In this document: positions 55,497 through 64,000 of the stretch, piece by piece
How the letters are laid out: every line of letters starts with the position of its first letter
Numbering within the stretch: position 1 is the first letter of the stretch
From: an uncultured Microcaldota archaeon
Lineage (GTDB): Archaea > Micrarchaeota > Micrarchaeia > Anstonellales > Bilamarchaeaceae
Reading direction: 5' to 3'
DNA: 64,000 nt
NCBI GenBank assembly: GCA_903828955.1
Contig: CAIKOA010000031.1
Span: forward strand, 1-64,000
The notes under the pieces: model-generated
Told to the model about the DNA's origin: nothing
What the model saw: the letters and a program-made list of their open reading frames with translations, nothing else
The model's database searches: none
Translations under genes and position numbers: made by a program

Positions 55497-56828
55497 ATGG
55501 AAGAGCTTAGGCCCGCGGGTGCGCAAAGAATTGAGAAGGGGATGCGAGAGCGGAGGCTAATTCACCGGCGGGGGCTTGTTGAGAGGCGCGAGAACTTCCT
55601 GGATGCTCTTCCTGGGAAAATAAGGATTGGAAGAGACTGCGAGGGAAAAGCCGTAACAACAAAAGAGCTCCGCGCATTCAAGGCGCAAATGCTCGGGGAC
55701 GGAATTGTGATCATGAGCACCGGCCTCAAGAGGAGCAACGCGGGAAGCAAAACCCTTGAAGGGACGGGCACAAGAACTTCGACTACTGACATCTTCCATG
55801 CGACGCGAATGGCAGTCCACATAAAAGAGGGAGAAGCCGCAGAGATTGAAGCAAGGGAGTCTAGGCTCAAGGAAATTGAGAAGGTGAATGCCGACCTTGC
55901 GGCTGCGGGGGGCGCTCTTTCGAATCAATTAATCCTTTCTTCAATTCGGGTGTTGCGCTCCCAGATTCTTGAGATGCTCAATAAGAATGATGCGGAAAAG
56001 CTCCTTTATCTTTCTGAAAATGAGCCCTTGCTTGGAAACATTAGCGAAGAAATGTTCAGGTTCGAATCAAGATTGAAAATAGATGCGGGAATGCAGCTTG
56101 CAAAGGCAGAGGAGACCCTCCAGAAGGCATTCTGGGCAAAGGATGGTTTTGCAAAGTGCAGGTTTGCATCCAACGCGTGCGCACAATTGCAGGCGTTCCT
56201 TAACCGCTTCGGGAAGTGGAGGGACGAGGAGGTGGAGGGTATATTGCAGTTCAACCTCCACAGGGAATGCTCTTTGCGCGCGGAGAGGGATTTGCGCTTA
56301 GATGAGCTTCTTGAAAAATGGGCGTCCGATTTGCGCGGGCAGAACCCCTGGGCAACGATGAACATGTGGAAAAAGGATTTGGAGAATGCTGAGAGGATTG
56401 AGAAGTGCGCCTCCGGACTCTCCAAAAAAGGGTGGAAGGAAAGCCTGGAAGCCCTCGGGAAGGAATTGAAGAAGAAAGGCTATGACGGGAAGTGGGGCAG
56501 ATATTCCGTTGTGGGGAAAATGCGCGAAGCATATTCGATTCTCAAGAAAGCCGAAGAGAAGGAGGGCGGCTGGGAAGAGGGAAAAGAGGAGGCCCGCGAT
56601 TTGCTCGAGGATGCGGCAAGGATATTGAAATCCGATAAGCCGGCGTATGTGCTTGCTCAGCTGAAAGAGTCCGGGCCAGAGGAGTATCTTGTTGGAGACG
56701 GGAAGAAGAGCGTTTATTCTTATCTTTCAAAGGGGGTGGAACTCCTTGGGAAAAAGGTTCCGGACGGCGCGGCCCGCTGCTTTGCAGGCGCGCATGAGAA
56801 GATGATGGAGCTCAACCGCGAACTCTAA
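55497..56828 (+). CDS. Hypothetical helical protein
   Basis: 443-aa ORF, Lys/Glu-rich helices. Confidence 0.55.
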   Translation: MEELRPAGAQRIEKGMRERRLIHRRGLVERRENFLDALPGKIRIGRDCEGKAVTTKELRAFKAQMLGDGIVIMSTGLKRSNAGSKTLEGTGTRTSTTDIFHATRMAVHIKEGEAAEIEARESRLKEIEKVNADLAAAGGALSNQLILSSIRVLRSQILEMLNKNDAEKLLYLSENEPLLGNISEEMFRFESRLKIDAGMQLAKAEETLQKAFWAKDGFAKCRFASNACAQLQAFLNRFGKWRDEEVEGILQFNLHRECSLRAERDLRLDELLEKWASDLRGQNPWATMNMWKKDLENAERIEKCASGLSKKGWKESLEALGKELKKKGYDGKWGRYSVVGKMREAYSILKKAEEKEGGWEEGKEEARDLLEDAARILKSDKPAYVLAQLKESGPEEYLVGDGKKSVYSYLSKGVELLGKKVPDGAARCFAGAHEKMMELNREL

Positions 56829-56874
56829 AGGCGCACATCATTTTAAAATCCTAATAATCTAAATCTGAAAATAT

Positions 56875-56946
56875 GCCTCTGTAGCTCAGTGGTAGAGCGC
56901 TCGCCTTGTAAGCGAGAGGTCGAGGGTTCAATTCCCTCTAGAGGCT
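56875..56946 (+). tRNA. tRNA-Thr (anticodon TGT)
   Basis: GCCTCTG...TAGAGGC acceptor; CTCGC-CTTGTAA-GCGAG anticodon arm; GAGGG-TTCAATT-CCCTC T arm. Confidence 0.96.
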
Positions 56947-56947
56947 T

Positions 56948-56990
56948 TGAACTTTTTTGTCCTTATGTATTCTGCTGGCAAAAAAGTTCA
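56948..56990 (+). terminator. Perfect 12-bp inverted repeat directly 3' of tRNA-Thr
   Basis: TGAACTTTTTTG (56948-56959) / CAAAAAAGTTCA (56979-56990), 19-nt loop. Confidence 0.5.
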
Positions 56991-57227
56991 TTAAAAACCG
57001 TTGGCGCACTTTTCTTTGAAGCTCTCAGGCCATCGCTGGTTGGGGCGCATCCCCTTTGCAACTCCTTGCGTATCTCCTCACGTAAATCCCCGCGGTCAAG
57101 AATGGAATTTGGTTCGGGCTCGCGCCTGAAGGATTAAAGTTTCTAATTTTGGGATATAGAAAATACAAAAAACCATTAAACAGAACATTAATATATCCTA
57201 TTAAGCTAAATATCAGGGTGAGTGGGA

Positions 57228-58631
57228 ATGCCGGCGCCGAAGGATAAAAAGTTCTATGGGGATTTCAGGCAGATACAGGAAAGATTGGATGCTTATTTCA
57301 AGAATAAAACGCCACTGGTCACGGTGGGGACCAGGACTTTCACAATAACGGACGTTGTTGCCCTTGGGATCCAATCCAAGACAAATATGTATTTCATAGG
57401 ATCCAGGGGAACCGGCAAAACCCTTCTTGCAGAGGCGATAAGAAAAGGAGTATTCAACGATGAGGGGTTTTACCTGAGGGGCGACCTCAACCTCCAACTG
57501 AAGGACCTTCTTATAAAGCTGGACCTGCAGGGAAAAACAGAGGATGAAGTTTACAAGATTGCCACTGAAAAGATAACTTTTAATTTCGCGCTCATCGACG
57601 AACTGAACCGCGTCCCCGGAATCCTCCAAAACCAGTTCCTGAATATTCTTGATGGGTACGTCGAGATAAGGGGGCAGAAATATGTCCTTGGGAACAGGGA
57701 CTACATGCTGATGGCGGCAACCGGAAACCCGCCGATAAACGGGGAATATACCGGGGTTTTCGATGAAGACCTTGCGCTCCTCGACCGCATTCCCTTGATC
57801 ATAGATACGGACGAGGTCCCTCTGGAAGAGGGGGACGTATTCGCAATAAGCGAGGCAGACATCGAGAAGGACATAATCCAGAAAGGGGACCTGCGCAATG
57901 AGGCGATCAGTTCCCATCGATACCTTAAGGAGAAGATAAGGGAGGATGCCGAAGTGAATACGGTAAGCTCTTTATTGAAGGAATTCGTCTACGGCTTATT
58001 CCGTTATGTCGAGCTGAACAAGGCCAAAACCGACAAAGCTCAAATGAAAACTTGGCGGGATGCGCTGTTGGCTGCGGGGGGAGAACATGCCACGGGCACT
58101 CTCATTTCTTTCTGTTCTGACATTTCCGTGAGAACTCTCCAGAGCGCAGGAAAACTCGCATATTCGATATATAAGGCCGCGGAAGTTGAAACCGAGCTGC
58201 TGAAAAGCAGCTCCCAGGGGGAACATCTCCCGGATGTCCAGATAGACGACTTCGTAAAGGCATATGTGGAAGCCCTCAAGCTGGCGCTCAATTATGACCG
58301 CAGATTCATACCCGAAGACCTTCCGGATACCCTCCATAAGACCCATGCAGACATGATTTCAACGGTATTCATGGACGTTTCAGGAAGGATCGACCCCAAC
58401 AAGTTCACTACCGCCTCGGTCCTGCTGATGGAATTCAATGAGCTCGCCCGGAAGAAGAACGAAACTGCAATGAGGGGAATGATATCTTTTGCAACCTCAG
58501 GAACCAAGGACAACCCGGTACTCAGTGCGGCGGTGAACATAATGGAGGCAAGAATGCGCGAATTGCGGGAGAGGGAAAGGTCCGGATACATCACAACTCT
58601 CCTTGGAGGTGGGGAAAATGCCGCTGATTGA
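57228..58631 (+). CDS. MoxR-type AAA+ ATPase
   Basis: Walker A FIGSRGTGKTLLAEAI; Walker B NFALIDELNRVPGILQNQFLNILDG; sensor AATGNPPINGEYTGVFDEDLALLDRIPLII. Confidence 0.9.
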   Translation: MPAPKDKKFYGDFRQIQERLDAYFKNKTPLVTVGTRTFTITDVVALGIQSKTNMYFIGSRGTGKTLLAEAIRKGVFNDEGFYLRGDLNLQLKDLLIKLDLQGKTEDEVYKIATEKITFNFALIDELNRVPGILQNQFLNILDGYVEIRGQKYVLGNRDYMLMAATGNPPINGEYTGVFDEDLALLDRIPLIIDTDEVPLEEGDVFAISEADIEKDIIQKGDLRNEAISSHRYLKEKIREDAEVNTVSSLLKEFVYGLFRYVELNKAKTDKAQMKTWRDALLAAGGEHATGTLISFCSDISVRTLQSAGKLAYSIYKAAEVETELLKSSSQGEHLPDVQIDDFVKAYVEALKLALNYDRRFIPEDLPDTLHKTHADMISTVFMDVSGRIDPNKFTTASVLLMEFNELARKKNETAMRGMISFATSGTKDNPVLSAAVNIMEARMRELRERERSGYITTLLGGGENAAD

Positions 58632-61600
58632 CCCGAAGGCGAGGCAGGAGATTCTTGAAGCATTCAAGAAAAAGGACAGCTCCATATTCTCAAAGACCGT
58701 TTTCATCGGGAAAAAGCCCGGCAGCGAAGGCCAGGAGCCCAGGTTCAAGAGGAACATTGCCCCGGAGCAGCAGGCAAAATTCAACCAGGAGTTCCACGAT
58801 GCCGTTTGGAAGGACGACCTTGAGGGCATAAAGGCCGCATTGCGCAAAGGCGCGGAAATGGACGTAAAGAATACTGAGGGCCACATTGCCCTTTCCATCG
58901 CATCCATGAGAGGAAACAGGGAGGTTGCAAAGTTCCTGATTGATAATGGGGCTGAGATTGAAACAAAGGACAAGAACGGGGCAACCCCGCTTATGCACGC
59001 TGCACAACGAAACAAGGAAGGAGTTGTTGAGCTGCTTTTGGACAATTATGCTGAAGTAGATGCGCAGGATGAGGAGGGCAGGACCGCCCTGATGGCCGCC
59101 GCCTCTGAATGCGGCATTTCTGTTATTGGTATTCTTATCGATAATGGCGCAAAGGTCGATGCGAGGGACAAAAAGGGCAGGACCGCGCTCTTAATCGCCG
59201 CAGAAAACCAGTATGTGGATGCCGTCGGGCTGGCAAAGGGGCTGATTGAGAGGGGCGCGGACCCGAATGCGAAGGATGAGAACGGCACGACCGCCCTGAT
59301 GAAAGCGGCCTTCCGGGGCCACAAAAATACGGCAGACTTGCTTATTTCCGAGGGCGTCGATGTTGGCGCGGAAAACAAGCTGGGGGATACCGCGCTCGTA
59401 TGCGCCACTGCCTATGGGCATATCTCCATGATGGATTTGCTGCTTGGCAATAAGGCGGACATAAACCACAAAAACAAAGAGGGAATGTCCGCGCTTGCAG
59501 TCGCCTGCAGGGGGGGATTTGATACGGACCGCGGGTTCACCACGCTAACTCCTGAAAAGGTGATCGAAAGTGCGAACTTCCTGCTGATGAGGGGCGCGTA
59601 CATCGAGACGGGTGATGGCACGTGCGGAACCCCCCTGATGATGGCTGCCGAGAGGGGGAATGCCGCCGCAATAAACGTGCTAATCAAGAAAGGGGCGAAT
59701 GCAGACTCCAGGAACGAACGCGGAGAGACTCCGCTAATGGCTGCAATTGAGAAAGGAAACCTTGAAGCCTTCGAACTTCTCCTCAACCACCCGAAAACAA
59801 ACCTGAATGCGGTTGACAACAAAAAGCAAAACGCGCTCATGAAGGCAGCGGGAAAAGAGGACCACTCCATCATATTGAAATTTGTTCCGCTGATGAAAGA
59901 CGCCCGGATACGTAGGGATGAGAAGGACGAGAACGGCTGGACCGCGTACATGCACGCCGCGGCAACCGGCAATGCGACGAACGTAATGCTCCTAAACCAC
60001 GCGCCGCACGAGCAGATAGCCGCTTCTGAGAAACTTGCCGGGGGAATCCCCCGCACCGCGAGCCTCTACGATGCGTTTACCGTGAGGGAGTTTGCCGACA
60101 AAGAAGGGAACACCGCGCTTATGATCGCCGCGGAGAGGGGCAGGAAGGATGTGGTGGGCATTATCCTTTACGACGTGCCCGATTCCCGCGTCCAGGGCAT
60201 GACCGGAGCGGAGAACGGCAAAGGGGAAACCGCGCTTATGAAAGCCGCTGGCGCAGGAAATACCGAAGTGGTTGAAACCCTGATCGCCAGGGGCGCAAAG
60301 GTTGACGGGAGAAACAAGAAGGGCTGGACCGCCCTCATGCATGCTGCGACAAAAGGCAATTCCAAGGCGATTGAATTCCTTATCGGAAAGGGGGCGGAAA
60401 TCAACGCAAAGGACGAAATCGGCAATGCGCCGCTCATGCTTGCCGCAGGGGAAGGGCACCTTGAGGCAGCCGAACTGCTCGCAGGCAAAGGGGCGGAAAT
60501 CGACCAGGGGGACAAAGACGGGGATACCGCGCTAAGCCGGGCATGCCATGGCGGGCACAAGGCGATTTGCGAACTGCTGATTGCCAAGGGGGCGAATGTC
60601 AATGTGACTGGGGAGAACAAAAATAGCCCGCTGATCATCGCTTCAAAGACGGGGCATTCCGAACTGATCGAGCTCCTGCTGAAGAATGGCGCAGATATAA
60701 ACGCGAAAGACAAGGACGGCTATTCTGCCATCGAGCATGCGGCACGTGAGGGCCATGTTGGCTCGATAGAAAAACTGCTGGACATGGGTGCGAATTCGAA
60801 AGAGAACAAAACGAGGGCGCTTGCGAACGCCGCGGTAAACAACAAGAAAGATGCTGCTGAGGCGCTGATTAAGAGGGGCGCTAACCCCAATTGGAAGCAT
60901 AAGGGCTGGGATATTCCGCTCATGTGCGCTGCGAGGGCGGGGGGGATGGAAACCGTCGAGTTACTACTTGCATGCAATGCAAAAGCGAACAATACCGGGG
61001 AGGACAAAAAAACCGCCCTGATGTCTGCCGTGGAGCACGGCCACATGGAAGTTGCGAAAGCACTGATACGGGCGGGCGCAAAAATAAATGTGGCTAGCAA
61101 ATCTGAAGCTCAAACCCCGCTTATTATTGCGATTGAGAAAAAGGATTTTGATATGGCAAACATGCTGCTGGATGCCGGGGCAGACCCGCGCATTAGAACA
61201 AAGGATGGAGAAAGCCCCCTGATGAGGGCGGCTGCAAATGGCTCGCTTGAAATAGTTAGGGTGCTACTTGGGAAACTGTCTACGTTCAGGGTCTTGGAAA
61301 AAAGCCACTACGGGCACACCGCGCTCTCAAAGGCCTGCGAGAACGGCCATGCGGAGATTGTCAGATTGCTCATAGAGAAGGGGGCGAAGGCGAATGTGAG
61401 GACCTCGGGCTCGGACGACTGGAAAAACAGCTCTTGCAGGAAATACACTCCGCTCCACTTCGCTGCGAAAAACGGGCACCTGGAATGCGCGAAAGTGCTC
61501 CTTGAGAATGGCGCGGAAAAGGACGCGAAAAACAAGGACGGGCAAACCCCGCTGATGCTCGCAGCCTGGGCAGGGCACGGGGATTTGTTTGCCAACCTTT

Positions 61601-62328
61601 TACTTAGCGGGGCGAAAATATCGGAAAGGGACAAAGACGGGGATAGCGCCGTGATGCATGCCGCAATAAACGGGAGAACCGATATCTTGTCCAGGCTTGA
61701 GGCTTTTTGCAAATTGACGGACACGTCCCTTGACTTTAACGAACGGAACAAAAAAGGGTGGAGCCCTGCGATGTATGCGGCAAGAAGCGGCAGCAAGGAT
61801 TGTTTTGATTTTGTGGTTGCGAGAGGGGCTAAGTTCGAAGTGGCAACCGATGGGGAGTGGATCGCAAGGCGCCACCTGATAGGGGCCAATGTGCTCAGCG
61901 GCTACGATTGGCAACCCCGTGTTGCCGATCTCCTTGTAGACATCGGCCTGGATGTGAACGTAAAAAATTCCTGGGGTACAACGATACTGATGCACGCGGC
62001 AAGATATGGGGATGCCGATCTCGTTAGAAAACTTGTGGAAAGGGGCGCGGATATAAACTTGAGGACCAGGGCTTCCGGAAGCGCGCTTGGCTTTGCGGTG
62101 GAAAACGGGCAGGGGGCAGTGGTACAGATACTTCTGCAAAAAGGCGCAAAAATAGAACGCGGGCATCTTGGAAGTGCGATAAAGTCAGGGCATGAAAAGG
62201 TTGCAAGGATCCTGGTTGAGCACGGCGCGAAAATCGGGGAAGAACACTGGAAGAGGGCGCTCAAAAAAGGCATGAAGGAGTTCTCTTCATTGCTTTTCGA
62301 GAAGTGGACGAATGCCTCAAAGAACTGA
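58618..62328 (+). CDS. Giant ankyrin-repeat protein (about 1,236 aa, roughly 30 repeats)
   Basis: Reiterated DkdGxTALMxAAxxGhxeVvelLixkGAxinakn units; start overlaps the MoxR gene by 14 nt. Confidence 0.95.
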   Translation: MPLIDPKARQEILEAFKKKDSSIFSKTVFIGKKPGSEGQEPRFKRNIAPEQQAKFNQEFHDAVWKDDLEGIKAALRKGAEMDVKNTEGHIALSIASMRGNREVAKFLIDNGAEIETKDKNGATPLMHAAQRNKEGVVELLLDNYAEVDAQDEEGRTALMAAASECGISVIGILIDNGAKVDARDKKGRTALLIAAENQYVDAVGLAKGLIERGADPNAKDENGTTALMKAAFRGHKNTADLLISEGVDVGAENKLGDTALVCATAYGHISMMDLLLGNKADINHKNKEGMSALAVACRGGFDTDRGFTTLTPEKVIESANFLLMRGAYIETGDGTCGTPLMMAAERGNAAAINVLIKKGANADSRNERGETPLMAAIEKGNLEAFELLLNHPKTNLNAVDNKKQNALMKAAGKEDHSIILKFVPLMKDARIRRDEKDENGWTAYMHAAATGNATNVMLLNHAPHEQIAASEKLAGGIPRTASLYDAFTVREFADKEGNTALMIAAERGRKDVVGIILYDVPDSRVQGMTGAENGKGETALMKAAGAGNTEVVETLIARGAKVDGRNKKGWTALMHAATKGNSKAIEFLIGKGAEINAKDEIGNAPLMLAAGEGHLEAAELLAGKGAEIDQGDKDGDTALSRACHGGHKAICELLIAKGANVNVTGENKNSPLIIASKTGHSELIELLLKNGADINAKDKDGYSAIEHAAREGHVGSIEKLLDMGANSKENKTRALANAAVNNKKDAAEALIKRGANPNWKHKGWDIPLMCAARAGGMETVELLLACNAKANNTGEDKKTALMSAVEHGHMEVAKALIRAGAKINVASKSEAQTPLIIAIEKKDFDMANMLLDAGADPRIRTKDGESPLMRAAANGSLEIVRVLLGKLSTFRVLEKSHYGHTALSKACENGHAEIVRLLIEKGAKANVRTSGSDDWKNSSCRKYTPLHFAAKNGHLECAKVLLENGAEKDAKNKDGQTPLMLAAWAGHGDLFANLLLSGAKISERDKDGDSAVMHAAINGRTDILSRLEAFCKLTDTSLDFNERNKKGWSPAMYAARSGSKDCFDFVVARGAKFEVATDGEWIARRHLIGANVLSGYDWQPRVADLLVDIGLDVNVKNSWGTTILMHAARYGDADLVRKLVERGADINLRTRASGSALGFAVENGQGAVVQILLQKGAKIERGHLGSAIKSGHEKVARILVEHGAKIGEEHWKRALKKGMKEFSSLLFEKWTNASKN

Positions 62329-64000
62329 AGAAGCCGGGGTAAAAGGCGAAACGAAGGGCAGGGAGCGTTTTGAGCAGCTGAAGCCAAACATGGCGCTTAA
62401 TCCTGAGAGAATTTATGAGTACAAACTTATGGTAGAGGAGCAGTTCAGGAGATATGGCCCCACTAAATCCAGGATTGTCGTGAAAACCAAAAAGAAAGCC
62501 GCGAGCCCCCTGATTGCCGGCATAGATTCCAACAATTGGGACGTGAAATTCGTAATAGATGAGGGGCTCAGGTTCAGGGAAGACCCCGAGCTTCTGAAAT
62601 ACCTGGAAAGGAGGAATGTCGTAGACCCCGTGAAGGAATTGCTCCGCACGGTTGCATACCACGAAATGGGCCACTGGGAATTCCCGCGCGGGACGCAGTT
62701 TGGATGCCCCTATGACAAGACCAGATATTACGCTTCGTTCATTGAGCCGATTCATGAAGAGCTAAAGAATTCCGGAAAAAATTTCAGCGATGGCTTTTGC
62801 AAAGCGATGTCCGGCAGGATTGCGAATGCCGTTATGGACGTAATCGACAATTACAACATGGCCAATTCTTTTGCCAAGATAAAAGAAGACACTGCCGGGC
62901 AGATGCTCTTCTGGTACCTCCAGGGGCAGGAGGGCGGAAACTATGACGCAGAGTATTCAATGTTCGTAAGGCTCAACCTTTCGCTATTCGGGGAAAAAGA
63001 AGACGCCAACCTGCTTAGAAGGTTCTTCTTGAGGGAAAACGAAGTGAATAAATCCGTAGCCAATCTGGAAAAGGTATTCACCCCGAAGGCGATCTATTCA
63101 AAAGAGAAGTGGGAGGAGCTCGCAAGGGAGTATACAAAAGAAGCAATAAAGCACCTGAAAGCGGATGAGACGCCCACGCACCAGCACTCCCCTGACGACC
63201 GGAGCGCCAAAGGAAGAAAGAACGAGGGGGGCGGAGAAGGCGAAGAGGGGGAAAGGGGGAAAGGGGACGGGCCGAAAGGCGGCGCTGGCCAGGGTTCAGA
63301 AGAAGGAGAAACGGCAGAAGCAGATGGCGAGGCAGGGGAAGGGGAGGGGGGCAGCGAAGCGGGAAAGGAGGGCGAAGAGGAAGGCGGAGAAGAAACTGGA
63401 GATTCTGGGGAAGATTCTGGAGAAAAGGAAGGGGACGAAGAAGGGGAATCCAAAGGGGGAAGCGAGCAAGAGGGTGAAGAGGAAGGCGAGGGGGAAGGGA
63501 GCGGCTCTGGAAAAGATTCTGAACAAGAGGGCGAAGAAGGGAAGGGCGAAGGGGGCGCGGAAGAAAAAGAAGATGGCGAAGGGGAGAAGCCTGATGAAGA
63601 AGATGAAGAAGACAAAAAGATTGGCTTTGGGGGAGTGGAGTTAGGAAGCGACCTAAGCCCGGACGACATTGAGAAGATAATGGGGGGCAGAGCCCTTGGC
63701 GGAAAGGGCATGAGCCCCAAAGGCGTGCCCTTCTACATAAAAACCGATGAAGCGCTTGATGCTTTTTACCGCCATCTTGCAAAAGGAATCCCTCTGAAGG
63801 CCGAAGGAAAACTTCCGGCCGGAAACTTCCCGATCATACCGGAAACACGTGAAAGGTTCGACCCGGAAGTGCACTCGTTTGAGGACGCAGACGGAGGGAA
63901 GCTCTTTTTTGACCCCATGGCGAGGGTGCTGGCTCCTTCTGTAGTGAAAACAAGGATGAACATAGGAATACCGATAAGGAAAGAGAAAAAAGGCCTCCCG
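62312..64000 (+). CDS. Predicted zincin metallopeptidase with long acidic Glu/Gly linker (truncated at right edge)
   Basis: ATG within the end of the ankyrin gene; open for 563 codons to the edge; VAYHEMGHWEFP (HExxH) followed by SGRIANAVMDVIDNYNMA, then E/G/K-rich linker 63150-63620. Confidence 0.8.
   Translation, partial: MPQRTEEAGVKGETKGRERFEQLKPNMALNPERIYEYKLMVEEQFRRYGPTKSRIVVKTKKKAASPLIAGIDSNNWDVKFVIDEGLRFREDPELLKYLERRNVVDPVKELLRTVAYHEMGHWEFPRGTQFGCPYDKTRYYASFIEPIHEELKNSGKNFSDGFCKAMSGRIANAVMDVIDNYNMANSFAKIKEDTAGQMLFWYLQGQEGGNYDAEYSMFVRLNLSLFGEKEDANLLRRFFLRENEVNKSVANLEKVFTPKAIYSKEKWEELAREYTKEAIKHLKADETPTHQHSPDDRSAKGRKNEGGGEGEEGERGKGDGPKGGAGQGSEEGETAEADGEAGEGEGGSEAGKEGEEEGGEETGDSGEDSGEKEGDEEGESKGGSEQEGEEEGEGEGSGSGKDSEQEGEEGKGEGGAEEKEDGEGEKPDEEDEEDKKIGFGGVELGSDLSPDDIEKIMGGRALGGKGMSPKGVPFYIKTDEALDAFYRHLAKGIPLKAEGKLPAGNFPIIPETRERFDPEVHSFEDADGGKLFFDPMARVLAPSVVKTRMNIGIPIRKEKKGLP

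Noticed and set aside
56889-57137. 82-aa ORF covering tRNA-Thr
   Set aside because: It begins inside the tRNA gene; it is a track artefact.
63078-63782. Antisense Ser/Pro/Leu-rich ORFs opposite the acidic linker
   Set aside because: They mirror the Glu/Gly low-complexity coding sequence of the zincin; no start context or domain.
56875-64000. MoxR operon as a defined integrative element at tRNA-Thr
   Set aside because: No second copy of the tRNA 3' end, integrase or recombinase is visible inside the window.
1-64000. CRISPR array, prophage or complete transposon
   Set aside because: No regularly spaced direct repeats, phage structural genes or recognisable transposase were found.

Overview
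The window is archaeal. It carries L7Ae, S28e, L24e and L40e ribosomal proteins, RpoL next to Csl4, archaeal-type membrane Lon, DUF373, Trm1, TruD and ThpR, with TATA-like promoters and many short-leader or leaderless genes. The many small orphan proteins and bacterial-type genes suggest a DPANN lineage (Micrarchaeota/Diapherotrites-like); this is inference. The housekeeping block is roughly 26.8-45.1 kb, and the accessory regions flank it.

Most interesting observations:
(1) A three-gene overlapping operon downstream of tRNA-Thr: MoxR-type AAA+ ATPase, a ~1,236-aa ankyrin-repeat protein, and an HExxH zincin with a long acidic Glu/Gly linker that runs off the right edge.
(2) A truncated left-edge ORF resembling bacterial sigma-70 region 2.
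(3) A secreted protein combining a beta-barrel-like region with a transglutaminase-like Cys/His/Asp domain.
(4) A dispersed ~50-bp repeat placed 3' of three genes; one copy is expanded by a multi-hairpin insertion.
(5) A cluster of paralogous HTH-like and ankyrin orphan genes.
(6) Twin tandem 1,024-aa beta-helix surface proteins with shared Cys-rich tails.
(7) A HEPN/MNT module with a third tiny overlapping gene and a repeat-flanked TATA box.

No CRISPR array or rRNA gene was recognised. All family calls come from reading motifs by eye, with no database search.
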